Assembly: GCA_013215505.1 (NCBI GenBank)
Contig: JABSQZ010000008.1
Location: 203,038-267,037, forward strand
Source: Oceanospirillaceae bacterium
Lineage (GTDB): Bacteria; Pseudomonadota; Gammaproteobacteria; Pseudomonadales; Balneatricaceae
Length of the DNA: 64,000 nt
Direction: 5' to 3'
This document shows positions 51,753-59,384 of the stretch, one piece after another. The translations under genes were made by a program, and so were the position numbers. The notes under the pieces are model-generated. The model made no database searches. It saw nothing but the letters and a program-made list of their open reading frames with translations, and was not told the DNA's origin. Positions within the stretch are counted from its first letter, which is position 1, and the number at the start of each line of letters is the position of its first letter.

Positions 51753-52619
51753 TTAACGGGATAAATAGTCCAGCACAATGGCGATAAATACCAGTAGACC
51801 GGCATAGTGATTATTCAGGAATGCTTTAAAACACAAATCCCTGTCTCGGTCTTTGATCAAGTATTGCTGATAGACAAACAAACAGGCCATGCCCAGCAGG
51901 CCCAAATAGTAAATGCTGCCCAGATTAGCAATGAGACCCACACAAATCAGCAGTGCCAAGGTTAGCATTTGTAAGATGCCGTTGATCAATCGGTCCTGTT
52001 GACCAAACAAGATAGCGGTGGATTTAACGCCAATTTTTAAATCGTCATCGCGGTCGACCATTGCGTACATAGTATCGTAGGCGATGGTCCAAAAAATTTT
52101 GGCGAAATACAGTAACCAGGCCAACAGAGGTAATTGCTCGCCGGTAGCGGTAAAGGCCATCGGAATACCGAAGCCAAAAGCCGCACCTAAAACCAGTTGC
52201 GGTAACTGGGTATATCTTTTCATAAAGGGGTATAGCAGTGCTAACCCCAAGGCGATAAATGATAGGTACACTGTCATGCTATTGGTCGTTAAAAGCACCA
52301 GTAGAAAGGCGCTACCCATCAGCAAAATAAAAAGAGCCACTGCTTCTTTAGTGGAAATTAACCCTTTGGCGAGCGGTCTATTGGCGGTGCGTTTGACTTT
52401 TCCGTCAATTTTTCTATCCGCCACGTCGTTGATCACACAACCAGCAGATCGAGTTAGAAAGACCCCGAGGGTAAAGACAATGATTAAAGTCAGATCGGGG
52501 TTGCCATCACTGGCGATCCACAGCGCCCATAGCGTCGGCCACAACAGTAAATAACTGCCGATAGGCTTATCGAAGCGTGTCAGAGTGATATATATGTTGA
52601 GCCGATTTTTCAATGTCAT
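51753..52619 (-). CDS. ubiA: 4-hydroxybenzoate octaprenyltransferase
   Basis: A 288-residue membrane prenyltransferase that joins the polyprenyl tail to 4-hydroxybenzoate in ubiquinone synthesis. The first Asp-rich motif is [19 protein letters not shown], the second is [19 protein letters not shown], broken here for reading as [14 protein letters not shown]. About eight hydrophobic segments follow. Start and length agree with E. coli UbiA. It lies 30 bp after ubiC in one operon, as in Pseudomonas, where the same genes adjoin phoB. Confidence 0.96.
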   Translation of the reverse strand: MTLKNRLNIYITLTRFDKPIGSYLLLWPTLWALWIASDGNPDLTLIIVFTLGVFLTRSAGCVINDVADRKIDGKVKRTANRPLAKGLISTKEAVALFILLMGSAFLLVLLTTNSMTVYLSFIALGLALLYPFMKRYTQLPQLVLGAAFGFGIPMAFTATGEQLPLLAWLLYFAKIFWTIAYDTMYAMVDRDDDLKIGVKSTAILFGQQDRLINGILQMLTLALLICVGLIANLGSIYYLGLLGMACLFVYQQYLIKDRDRDLCFKAFLNNHYAGLLVFIAIVLDYLSR

Positions 52620-52649
52620 AGTCTTTAAAACTTCTATTTACGGTTAGTT

Positions 52650-53240
52650 TTAGTGCCTTCGCTTAGGCAGCAGCGGTGGTTGGTAGTGCAGTTGCGCCAG
52701 GCGCGGCAAAAATACTTCACAGACCAGCAGGGGCTTGCCCGACAGATAAAAAACCGAGCGTCTGGCCCATACCGATTCTCCTGAGGGTAATTTCAGCTTG
52801 CTGATTTGGAATTTACCGCGGCGCATACTGTGGTCACTGAATAGCAGCGACCCCAGTGATCTATTACCTAACATAGCCAGCTGTTTCTGTTTGCCGGTTA
52901 AAGTGTCAGCTGGAATAACGGTGCGGGCGAAGACTAAAGGTTGGTCGGCACCGAGTAAGTTGACCTCGCGAATCAAAGCCACTTGGCGCGGGTTGATACT
53001 GAGAATTTTGGCTTCAGAGCGACTGGGCAGAAACCAGCCCTGTTGTTGCACTGCGACTTTAAACTGCTGGTCACTGGCGCAGCTCAAGTGTTCGGTAAGA
53101 GAGCCCCGGTCGCAGAGCCACTGTCGCCAGAGACGCGGTGCCTGCAAGCTATTGGGGCGTCTGTATGTGGTCCAGCGGGTATCGAAATTTATCTGCGATA
53201 ACGCGGCTTTGATGGGCAAACCAATACTCCTGAAGAGCAT
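52650..53240 (-). CDS. ubiC: Chorismate lyase
   Basis: A 196-residue UbiC converting chorismate to 4-hydroxybenzoate plus pyruvate, the first step of ubiquinone synthesis. Family features are WLCDRGSLTEHLS near the start, VFARTVIPADTLTG, LGNRSLGSLLFSD, and WARRSVFYLSGKPLLVCEVF near the end with the active-site Arg and Glu. The ATG at 53240 is used; a TTG seven codons later with AGGAG upstream is a real alternative. It is followed by ubiA. Confidence 0.93.
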   Translation of the reverse strand: MLFRSIGLPIKAALSQINFDTRWTTYRRPNSLQAPRLWRQWLCDRGSLTEHLSCASDQQFKVAVQQQGWFLPSRSEAKILSINPRQVALIREVNLLGADQPLVFARTVIPADTLTGKQKQLAMLGNRSLGSLLFSDHSMRRGKFQISKLKLPSGESVWARRSVFYLSGKPLLVCEVFLPRLAQLHYQPPLLPKRRH

Positions 53241-53436
53241 GTTTTACAGAACATGCGAAATAAGTTCGATAGCTACCCTGAACATAATATAGCTCAAGCA
53301 GAGGGGTTTACAGAGGCGTATCTAACTTGTTCGCAAGTTCCCTAGATCTAGATGAACATGCTAAAATTATTGCGGGTATAGTAGCGACTTCTGTCGCGGT
53401 AATACAGTAGTTGATAGTAAATATGAGTATATTTTG

Positions 53437-54000
53437 ATGGTTAAAAACACAGCGCAACAACAGCTTACACTGACCCAGCAATGGCTGGAAACGATAGTCG
53501 TAGGTATGAATCTCTGCCCTTTTGCAAAGCCGGTGATTAAAGCGCAGAGTCTGCGCTACGCCCTGACTGCAGAGTCTGATAACGAGCAATTACTGCAGTT
53601 TTTCCTGGCTGAATTAGAGAAAATTCAGCAGGCCAGTGAACAGCAGATCGCCACAACTTTAGTGATTATGCCCAACGCGGTAGCAGATTTTTATGATTAT
53701 TTAGACCTGCTGGCGCAGTGCGAAGCGTTGCTGGAAAGCGCCCATTTGGCTGATGAGTTCCAGCTGGCGAGTTTCCATCCCGGATATTTATTTGCCGGGG
53801 TAGACGCCGATGATATGAGTCACTGGACCAATAGGTCACCCTACCCTATGTTACATATTATTCGCCAGGGGCAAATGAGCCGGTTACTGGCAAACTACCC
53901 CAATCCGGAGAGTATCCCCAAGCGCAATATTGCGTTGCTGAGAGAGATGGGGAAGAGCGAGCTGATTCAGCGCTTCCCACCTTTTGCCGACTATGCATAA
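53437..54000 (+). CDS. DUF1415 family protein
   Basis: A 187-residue cytoplasmic protein of the DUF1415 family, function unknown. The marks are WLETIVVGMNLCPFAKPV near the start (a conserved Cys-Pro-Phe-Ala), LASFHPGYLFAGVDADD and NRSPYPMLHIIRQ in the middle, and PKRNIALLREMG near the end. The conserved His-Pro and Cys suggest an enzyme. The ATG at 53437 was chosen over a TTG one codon before. It is divergent from ubiC and convergent with the diguanylate cyclase, only 34 bp from its stop. Confidence 0.9.
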   Translation: MVKNTAQQQLTLTQQWLETIVVGMNLCPFAKPVIKAQSLRYALTAESDNEQLLQFFLAELEKIQQASEQQIATTLVIMPNAVADFYDYLDLLAQCEALLESAHLADEFQLASFHPGYLFAGVDADDMSHWTNRSPYPMLHIIRQGQMSRLLANYPNPESIPKRNIALLREMGKSELIQRFPPFADYA

Positions 54001-54034
54001 CAAAGCTGATTGAAAGGTTTTCCGGTGCTTGCCG

Positions 54035-55579
54035 TTACTGTAAATTGTCTTTGTTTTCCCGGTATTGACCGTCGACGGTGACCGCATTTCTGCAGGTCTC
54101 TTTGCTGTGGTACAGCGCTTTGTCCGCCGCTTGTATAAGCTGCATAGGAGAGTTGAAATCACTGGGAACAAAGCTGGCGACGCCCTGGCTGACAGTGACT
54201 ACATCACAAACACTGGAGCGATCGTGGGGAATCGCTCTTTTCATCACTGCCTCGCGCACTAGCTCTGCTACTTTATGGGCCCCACTGATGTTGGTTTCCG
54301 GCATCAGAATCGCGAACTCTTCTCCCCCGTATCGACAGACGGCATCATAGGGGCGACTCAGAGCATTTTGCAGTACTTCTGAAATTTGTCGCAGCGCGGA
54401 GTCTCCGGCCAAGTGCCCATAACTGTCGTTGTAGGGCTTGAAAAAATCCACGTCCAACATAATCAGTGCCAAACTCTGGTTGGTACGGGAGCTGCGGCGC
54501 CACTCCTGCTCTAAAAGCTTCTCGAACTCACGGCGATTATTGATTCCGGTCAGGCCATCGATACGCGCGGAACGCTCCAGGAAGTCGCGAGACTTTTTCA
54601 GGTCTAGCATCATGCTGATACGCGCTTTTAAAATTCCCGCAGAGCGGCCGGCGGGAATGTAGTCGGCGGCACCGGCTGCATAGGCCGATAGCTCCAAGCT
54701 GTCGTCATTTTCGGCACCGACAATGGCGATCGGTGTGTAGCTGATTTTCATCCGTTCGATAAAGCTCTGGTAACCGCGAAGCAAGTCGTGCCAATTTTCA
54801 TCGGCGTGTAACAGCACCAGATCGGGGGCATAATTATCTGAGTTGAACAGCTGTTTTAGCTCTTCCATGGAGGCCGGCAGCAGTAAGTTATATTCGCCGC
54901 GGATCGCTTCTAGGGGAGCCCATATTGAAGTGACATCTCCGGTGCTCAATATAGCGATAGAGTGCAAGCTGGAAGAGCGCTGTAATTTAGTTGAGTCGTT
55001 CTGTAAGTTTGACTCTTCTCCGGCAAAGAAGGCCCCTAAATCTTCGATACTGGGCAGGCCTAACAATTTGCGATTATCCGGGGCCACTATTGCCGGTATT
55101 CTCGATCCGACTTTGCTTTTGTCCCACTGCGAGTGCCATCGATCTAACTGATCTTCGCACTGCTCATCGACTTCTAACTCCACCGGTAAACCAGCCTTTT
55201 CGATACAGTTAAAAATGACACTGGGGCAGGCGATGTCTTTGCCATCGACCCATAGTGCCGTATAAAAAAGATCGCGTAGTGTTTCAGCTTGTTGCCGGTC
55301 AACGCTTTGCGCGGCAATGATACAGAGAATCGCAAAGCGGCTGTCGGGGCGTTCCGGAGGCAGTGCCAGAGGTACTTCCCCGGCCAGAGAGCGCACCGCA
55401 AAGACATCGCTGGCCAGCTCGGTTAAAATTTCTGGACGGTTGCCATACAGGCCTAAATCGGGAGCGTGCTCAACTAACCTGAACTCAACTTGATCCAGCA
55501 GTGTCAGCTGTTTTAATTTCTGGTGTACAGCATAGCTATAAGGGCAGTTAAGATCGCCATAGACGATGTATTTATCCAT
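54035..55579 (-). CDS. DsbA-like/degenerate receiver/GGDEF diguanylate cyclase
   Basis: A 514-residue cytoplasmic fusion. Residues 1-188 are a DsbA/FrnE-type thioredoxin fold: strand YIVYGDLNCPYSYA with Cys12-Pro-Tyr-Ser15, a helical insert, and the cis-Pro loop SRIPAIVAPDNRKLLGLP. Residues about 205-330 look like a receiver whose phospho-Asp is His (PDLVLLHADEN) and whose Lys is lost (DYIPAG). Residues 340-500 are a GGDEF domain with an intact GGEEF (418-422) and an RxxD inhibitory site, RPYD, five residues before it. It should make c-di-GMP; the N-terminal domain may sense redox, thiol or a small ligand. Only one active-site Cys is present, so a monothiol function is more likely than a disulfide oxidase. 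Confidence 0.9.
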   Translation of the reverse strand: MDKYIVYGDLNCPYSYAVHQKLKQLTLLDQVEFRLVEHAPDLGLYGNRPEILTELASDVFAVRSLAGEVPLALPPERPDSRFAILCIIAAQSVDRQQAETLRDLFYTALWVDGKDIACPSVIFNCIEKAGLPVELEVDEQCEDQLDRWHSQWDKSKVGSRIPAIVAPDNRKLLGLPSIEDLGAFFAGEESNLQNDSTKLQRSSSLHSIAILSTGDVTSIWAPLEAIRGEYNLLLPASMEELKQLFNSDNYAPDLVLLHADENWHDLLRGYQSFIERMKISYTPIAIVGAENDDSLELSAYAAGAADYIPAGRSAGILKARISMMLDLKKSRDFLERSARIDGLTGINNRREFEKLLEQEWRRSSRTNQSLALIMLDVDFFKPYNDSYGHLAGDSALRQISEVLQNALSRPYDAVCRYGGEEFAILMPETNISGAHKVAELVREAVMKRAIPHDRSSVCDVVTVSQGVASFVPSDFNSPMQLIQAADKALYHSKETCRNAVTVDGQYRENKDNLQ

Positions 55580-55890
55580 CAAGAAAGCTCCCGGGTAAGA
55601 CCTATGTAGAATTTTATCTCTTCATTATAGCTATAGCTTGAGCACTGTATGCCACTTGCCTTGGTTCAGCCATAGTAAAGTGTTTTTTCAGCGAACCCAA
55701 GCCTTGATTGTGGGTCGGTGGCCAGAGTCGGACATCACTGATCCTGTTGGTGTAGCGGGCAACAGAAGTGATTCAGTCTATATCGGCTCGTTGCAGGCAA
55801 GCTGAGGGTATTTTGCAATATATTTGCAGAGACTATGTCTGCTATTCGCAACCGGCTTGTAATTTCGGCGGAACAGGGAGAGGAGTGATT
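55580..55890. other. Intergenic region before the phoU end copy
   Basis: It should contain the diguanylate cyclase promoter. No operator or gene could be supported. Confidence 0.4.
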
Positions 55891-55914
55891 GCTGAGGGTG
55901 AAAACTCCCTCAGC
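55891..55914 (-). terminator. Hairpin just after the phoU end copy
   Basis: GCTGAGGG (55891-55898) and CCCTCAGC (55907-55914), 8-nt loop. It follows the duplicated phoU end on the minus strand, where a phoU terminator would be expected. Confidence 0.6.
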
Positions 55915-55919
55915 TGTAG

Positions 55920-55987
55920 TTATCCGGCTTTATCCATCGCCGATTTCATGTCGTTGAGGCTTAAGTGTCGAATATTTTGACCGCTGA
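55920..55987 (-). pseudogene. Diverged duplicate of the phoU 3' end
   Basis: About 66 bases match 56031-56096 with five or so differences, 109 bp apart. In the leftward direction it reads SGQNIRHLSLNDMKSAMDKA, then Gly and a TAA stop; intact PhoU ends SGQNVRHLSLNDMKSAMEKA, Arg and TGA. The changes are conservative (Val/Ile, Glu/Asp), as between orthologues and not as in random decay. Only the tail exists. Confidence 0.85.
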
Positions 55988-56002
55988 ACTCAAGTGCATG
56001 AT

Positions 56003-56021
56003 AGTGCGCGAGCTGCGCACT
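56003..56021 (-). terminator. Hairpin after intact phoU
   Basis: AGTGCGC (56003-56009), GAGCT, GCGCACT (56015-56021), eight bases past the phoU stop on the minus strand. GC-rich, no T run. Confidence 0.6.
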
Positions 56022-56028
56022 GCAGAGG

Positions 56029-56754
56029 TCATCGGGCTTTTTCCATCGCCGATTTCATGTCGTTGAGGCTTAAGTGTCGAACATTCTGACCGCTGACTAA
56101 GTAGATGATATGCTCTGCCATATTGCGCGAGTGATCACCGATGCGCTCCAGTGAGCGCAGTACCCAAATCACATTCAGGCAGCTGGAGATTGAGCGCGGG
56201 TCTTCCATCATCAAGCTGACCAGTGTGCGCATCGCCGAGCGGTACTCCTGATCGACAGCGCCATCGTTTTTGGCCACTCTATAGGCCTGTTCTACATCGC
56301 CACGGGCAAAAGCGGTCAATACATCTTTAACCATAGAGCGCACTAAATTACCAATGTGTCGTACTTCCTGAAAGCCGTGTTGGCTGCTACCTCTGGTCTG
56401 CATCTCCAGCGTTTGCCGGCAGATACGCACTGCTTCATCTCCCATTCGCTCCAAGTCAACTACCGCTTTGGATATAGCCACAATTAAGCGCAAATCACCC
56501 GCTGCAGGCTGGCGCCTGGCGATGATGCTAGTGCAGTGCTCATCGATATTCAGCTCCATCTGATTGGTTTGTAAATCAATCGCCAGTGCCTCTTCAGCAA
56601 GTTGCATATCGCCGGTTAGCAGCGCTTCAATCGACTGGTGTACCTGACGTTCAACAATGCCGCCCATCGCCAGCAGTTCAGTGCGTATTTGCTCCAATTC
56701 CTCGTTGAATTTTTTCGAGATATGGCTAGAGTAACCTTCGGTGTTTGCTTCCAT
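56029..56754 (-). CDS. phoU: Phosphate signalling protein PhoU
   Basis: A 241-residue PhoU, two similar three-helix bundles. Metal-site motifs EALAIDLQTNQMELNIDEHC and, in the second half, EQAYRVAKNDGAVDQEYRS are visible. The helix motifs MGDEAVRI and RIGDHSRNMAEHIIYLVSG are diagnostic. PhoU links the Pst transporter to PhoR so that the kinase is off in phosphate excess. AGGAG lies nine bases before the ATG. It is the last gene of the pstCAB-phoU run, 15 bp after pstB; its last codons are copied at 55920. Confidence 0.96.
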   Translation of the reverse strand: MEANTEGYSSHISKKFNEELEQIRTELLAMGGIVERQVHQSIEALLTGDMQLAEEALAIDLQTNQMELNIDEHCTSIIARRQPAAGDLRLIVAISKAVVDLERMGDEAVRICRQTLEMQTRGSSQHGFQEVRHIGNLVRSMVKDVLTAFARGDVEQAYRVAKNDGAVDQEYRSAMRTLVSLMMEDPRSISSCLNVIWVLRSLERIGDHSRNMAEHIIYLVSGQNVRHLSLNDMKSAMEKAR

Positions 56755-56769
56755 TGTAATAGCTCCTGT

Positions 56770-57600
56770 TTAGCCAAATCTGCCGGTGATGTAATCTTCG
56801 GTCTGTTTCATTTCCGGATTAGTGAAGATTGTGTCAGTGACACCAAATTCAATCAGGTCACCCATATACATAAAGGCGGTGTAATCGGATACCCGGGCCG
56901 CCTGTTGCATATTGTGGGTGACAATTAAGATGGTGAAATCCTTCTTCAACTCGTGAATTAACTCTTCTATTTTCAAGGTAGAGATCGGATCAAGTGCCGA
57001 GGCGGGCTCGTCCAATAATAATACTTCAGGTTTAACGGCGATAGTTCGGGCGATCACTAAGCGCTGTTGTTGACCACCAGAGAGTCCCAGGGCACTCTCG
57101 TGTAATCTATCCTTCACTTCATCCCAGAGCGCCGCGGACTTTAATGACCACTCGACCACTTCATCGATAACCCGCTTCTTTTTGACCCCCTGAATGCGCA
57201 AACCGTAAGCGACATTCTCATAAATGGTTTTAGGGAAGGGGTTGGGTTTTTGGAATACCATGCCGACCCGGCGTCGCAACTCTGCCACTTCAACGTCTTT
57301 GGCATAGATGTTTTTTCCGTCCAGCAGTATTTCTCCACTGATATTACAACTGTCCACTAAGTCATTCATGCGGTTAAAGCAGCGTAAGAAGGTAGATTTA
57401 CCACAGCCTGAGGGGCCGATAAAAGCCGTCACTTTATGCTTGGGAATCTGCATGTCAACGCCGTGCAATGCCTCCTTCTGGCCATAGCTGACTCGCAAGT
57501 CACGAGCGTGCAGCATGATTTGTTCATCTGCGAGTTGCTGGCTTTTCTGGCCATTGATGATAGAACTTAGGTCAATCTTCGCTGTAGTAATTTTTGACAT
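56770..57600 (-). CDS. pstB: Phosphate ABC transporter ATP-binding protein
   Basis: A 276-residue PstB. Walker A is GPSGCGKST, signature LSGGQQQR, Walker [14 protein letters not shown]-loop IVTHN. The PstB-specific [10 protein letters not shown] and [20 protein letters not shown] (Q-loop region) are present. It energises phosphate import through PstA and PstC. The first 25 residues precede the usual start, as in Pseudomonas. AAAGGA lies nine bases before the ATG. Downstream phoU follows at 15 bp. Confidence 0.97.
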   Translation of the reverse strand: MSKITTAKIDLSSIINGQKSQQLADEQIMLHARDLRVSYGQKEALHGVDMQIPKHKVTAFIGPSGCGKSTFLRCFNRMNDLVDSCNISGEILLDGKNIYAKDVEVAELRRRVGMVFQKPNPFPKTIYENVAYGLRIQGVKKKRVIDEVVEWSLKSAALWDEVKDRLHESALGLSGGQQQRLVIARTIAVKPEVLLLDEPASALDPISTLKIEELIHELKKDFTILIVTHNMQQAARVSDYTAFMYMGDLIEFGVTDTIFTNPEMKQTEDYITGRFG

Positions 57601-57669
57601 GTTATGTCCTTTAAATTTTGCAAAAAATAAAGCTCATTTGACTGGTATTAGCCGGATCGAGCCAACGGC

Positions 57670-59358
57670 TTAAACTTCTAATGCTTTATATTTTTCACGT
57701 AGCCTGTTGCGAATAGCCACTGCTGATAAATTCAGCAGGGCTATCACTAAAATTAATAGAAATGCGGTAGCGTATACTAAGGGTCTGGATGCCTCGACGT
57801 TGGGGCTTTGAAAGCCCACGTCGTAAATGTGAAAGCCCAAGTGCATTATTTTTTGATCCAGATGCAAGTAGGGGTAATTCATATTCAGTGGCAGGGTGGG
57901 GGCGAGCTTAACCACACCAACCAACATCAGTGGCGCAACTTCTCCGGCTGCACGTGCTATGGCCAGGATAACCCCGGTCATCATCGCCGGACTGGTCATC
58001 GGCAAAATCACTTTGAACAGTGTTTCGGCCTTAGTGGCGCCCAGTGCCAGAGATCCCTCTTTGAGTTCGCGGGGAATACGGCTAAGCCCCTCCTCTGTTG
58101 CGACTATTACCACTGGCACAGTGAGTAGCGCCAGTGTGATCGAGGCCCAAAGCAAACCACCAGTACCAAAAGTAGGAGATGGCAGGGCCTCAGGGTAGAA
58201 CAGCTGATCCAGTGATCCACCTAACATATAGACAAAGAACCCCAGGCCAAATACTCCGTAGACAATGGAGGGCACTCCGGCCAAATTGTTAACCGCGATG
58301 CGGATCAGTCGGGTGGTGAACCCCTGTTTGGCGTATTCGCTTAAATACACGGCCGCTACCACGCCAAAGGGCGTGACCATGATCGACATCAAAATTACCA
58401 TCATCACAGTGCCGAAGATGGCAGGGAAAATTCCGCCTTCAGTATTCGCTTCCCTGGGGTCTTCGGAGACAAATTCCCAGACTTTCTCTAAGTAATGCAG
58501 GCTTTTCTGCCACTGATCCATATCGTTGGCACGAAATACCCGGACTATTTTAGCGACCTCAATCTGTACAATTTCACCGCTTGAGACCTCGGCGCTAATA
58601 CTGTCGCGATTAATTTCGCGATACAGTGTGATCAACTGATCTTCTAATGCCTTGTAATCCAGGTCCAGTTGCTGGCGGCGCAGATTAATAGCATCAATCT
58701 GCGCTCCCCGCTCAATACCCTGTAACTGCCAGCGTCGCTGCTCTAGTCGCAAGCGCTCCATTTCATGGTTGATACTGCCGATCTGATCCTTCTCGATCTT
58801 ATATATCTTGTCCCGGATGTCGCTGGCACGGGCGATACTCAACTCTAGCAGCTGCCAAAGCGCTAAATAATCACTGCTTTTAGCAGAACCTGCATAGCTG
58901 GCAATGACCTGATCTCCACGTTTGAAACTGCGCAGGAATCCGTAAAAATTACCCCACTCGTAGCGCTCGACAGTAAATAACATCTGTGGGAAAGCACGTT
59001 CGCTAAGATCTCTGTCCAGTACCCAAGTGAAATCTATGCCGCCGATATCACGGTTGCCGGTTTTCAATAGTTTACGCTCTAAACTGTCGACCCCAGCGGC
59101 CACTGCGATTCCGGCATCGCGCAATTGAGTGGCGCTGACCTGCTCGGACTGGACTATCTCACCTATCACAGTGCGGCTGCTGCCACCCTGGCTATAAGTG
59201 GCCTGCAGTACATCGGCGGGCCAAAAGTGTGCCAGGCCACGAACACCGATTAAAGTAATTAAACTGACTACCATTATCATGCTGATGGCGACAGCCCCGG
59301 CGTTTAACCAGATCCAAGGTGAACCGGATTTAACCCAACTGGAGACGGATGTTTTCAT
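57670..59358 (-). CDS. pstA: Phosphate ABC transporter permease PstA, long form
   Basis: A 562-residue permease, almost twice E. coli PstA. After the first helix (about 18-38) there is a large periplasmic insert (about 45-310) containing a helical, charged stretch (ARASDIRDKIYKIEKD, LRLEQRRWQLQG) that may form a coiled coil. The transport domain is about 320-560: NLAGVPSIVYGVFGLGFFVY, broken at GVPSIVYG, and the cytoplasmic EAA-like loop LKEGSLALGATKAETLF. The long form is also found in Pseudomonas. It pairs with PstC and PstB. Confidence 0.94.
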   Translation of the reverse strand: MKTSVSSWVKSGSPWIWLNAGAVAISMIMVVSLITLIGVRGLAHFWPADVLQATYSQGGSSRTVIGEIVQSEQVSATQLRDAGIAVAAGVDSLERKLLKTGNRDIGGIDFTWVLDRDLSERAFPQMLFTVERYEWGNFYGFLRSFKRGDQVIASYAGSAKSSDYLALWQLLELSIARASDIRDKIYKIEKDQIGSINHEMERLRLEQRRWQLQGIERGAQIDAINLRRQQLDLDYKALEDQLITLYREINRDSISAEVSSGEIVQIEVAKIVRVFRANDMDQWQKSLHYLEKVWEFVSEDPREANTEGGIFPAIFGTVMMVILMSIMVTPFGVVAAVYLSEYAKQGFTTRLIRIAVNNLAGVPSIVYGVFGLGFFVYMLGGSLDQLFYPEALPSPTFGTGGLLWASITLALLTVPVVIVATEEGLSRIPRELKEGSLALGATKAETLFKVILPMTSPAMMTGVILAIARAAGEVAPLMLVGVVKLAPTLPLNMNYPYLHLDQKIMHLGFHIYDVGFQSPNVEASRPLVYATAFLLILVIALLNLSAVAIRNRLREKYKALEV

Positions 59359-59384
59359 TTGTAAAATCCTTTAACAGGCTAAAC

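Noticed and set aside
54065-55212. Rightward frames opposite the diguanylate cyclase
   Set aside because: Antisense shadows of a gene with clear catalytic motifs.
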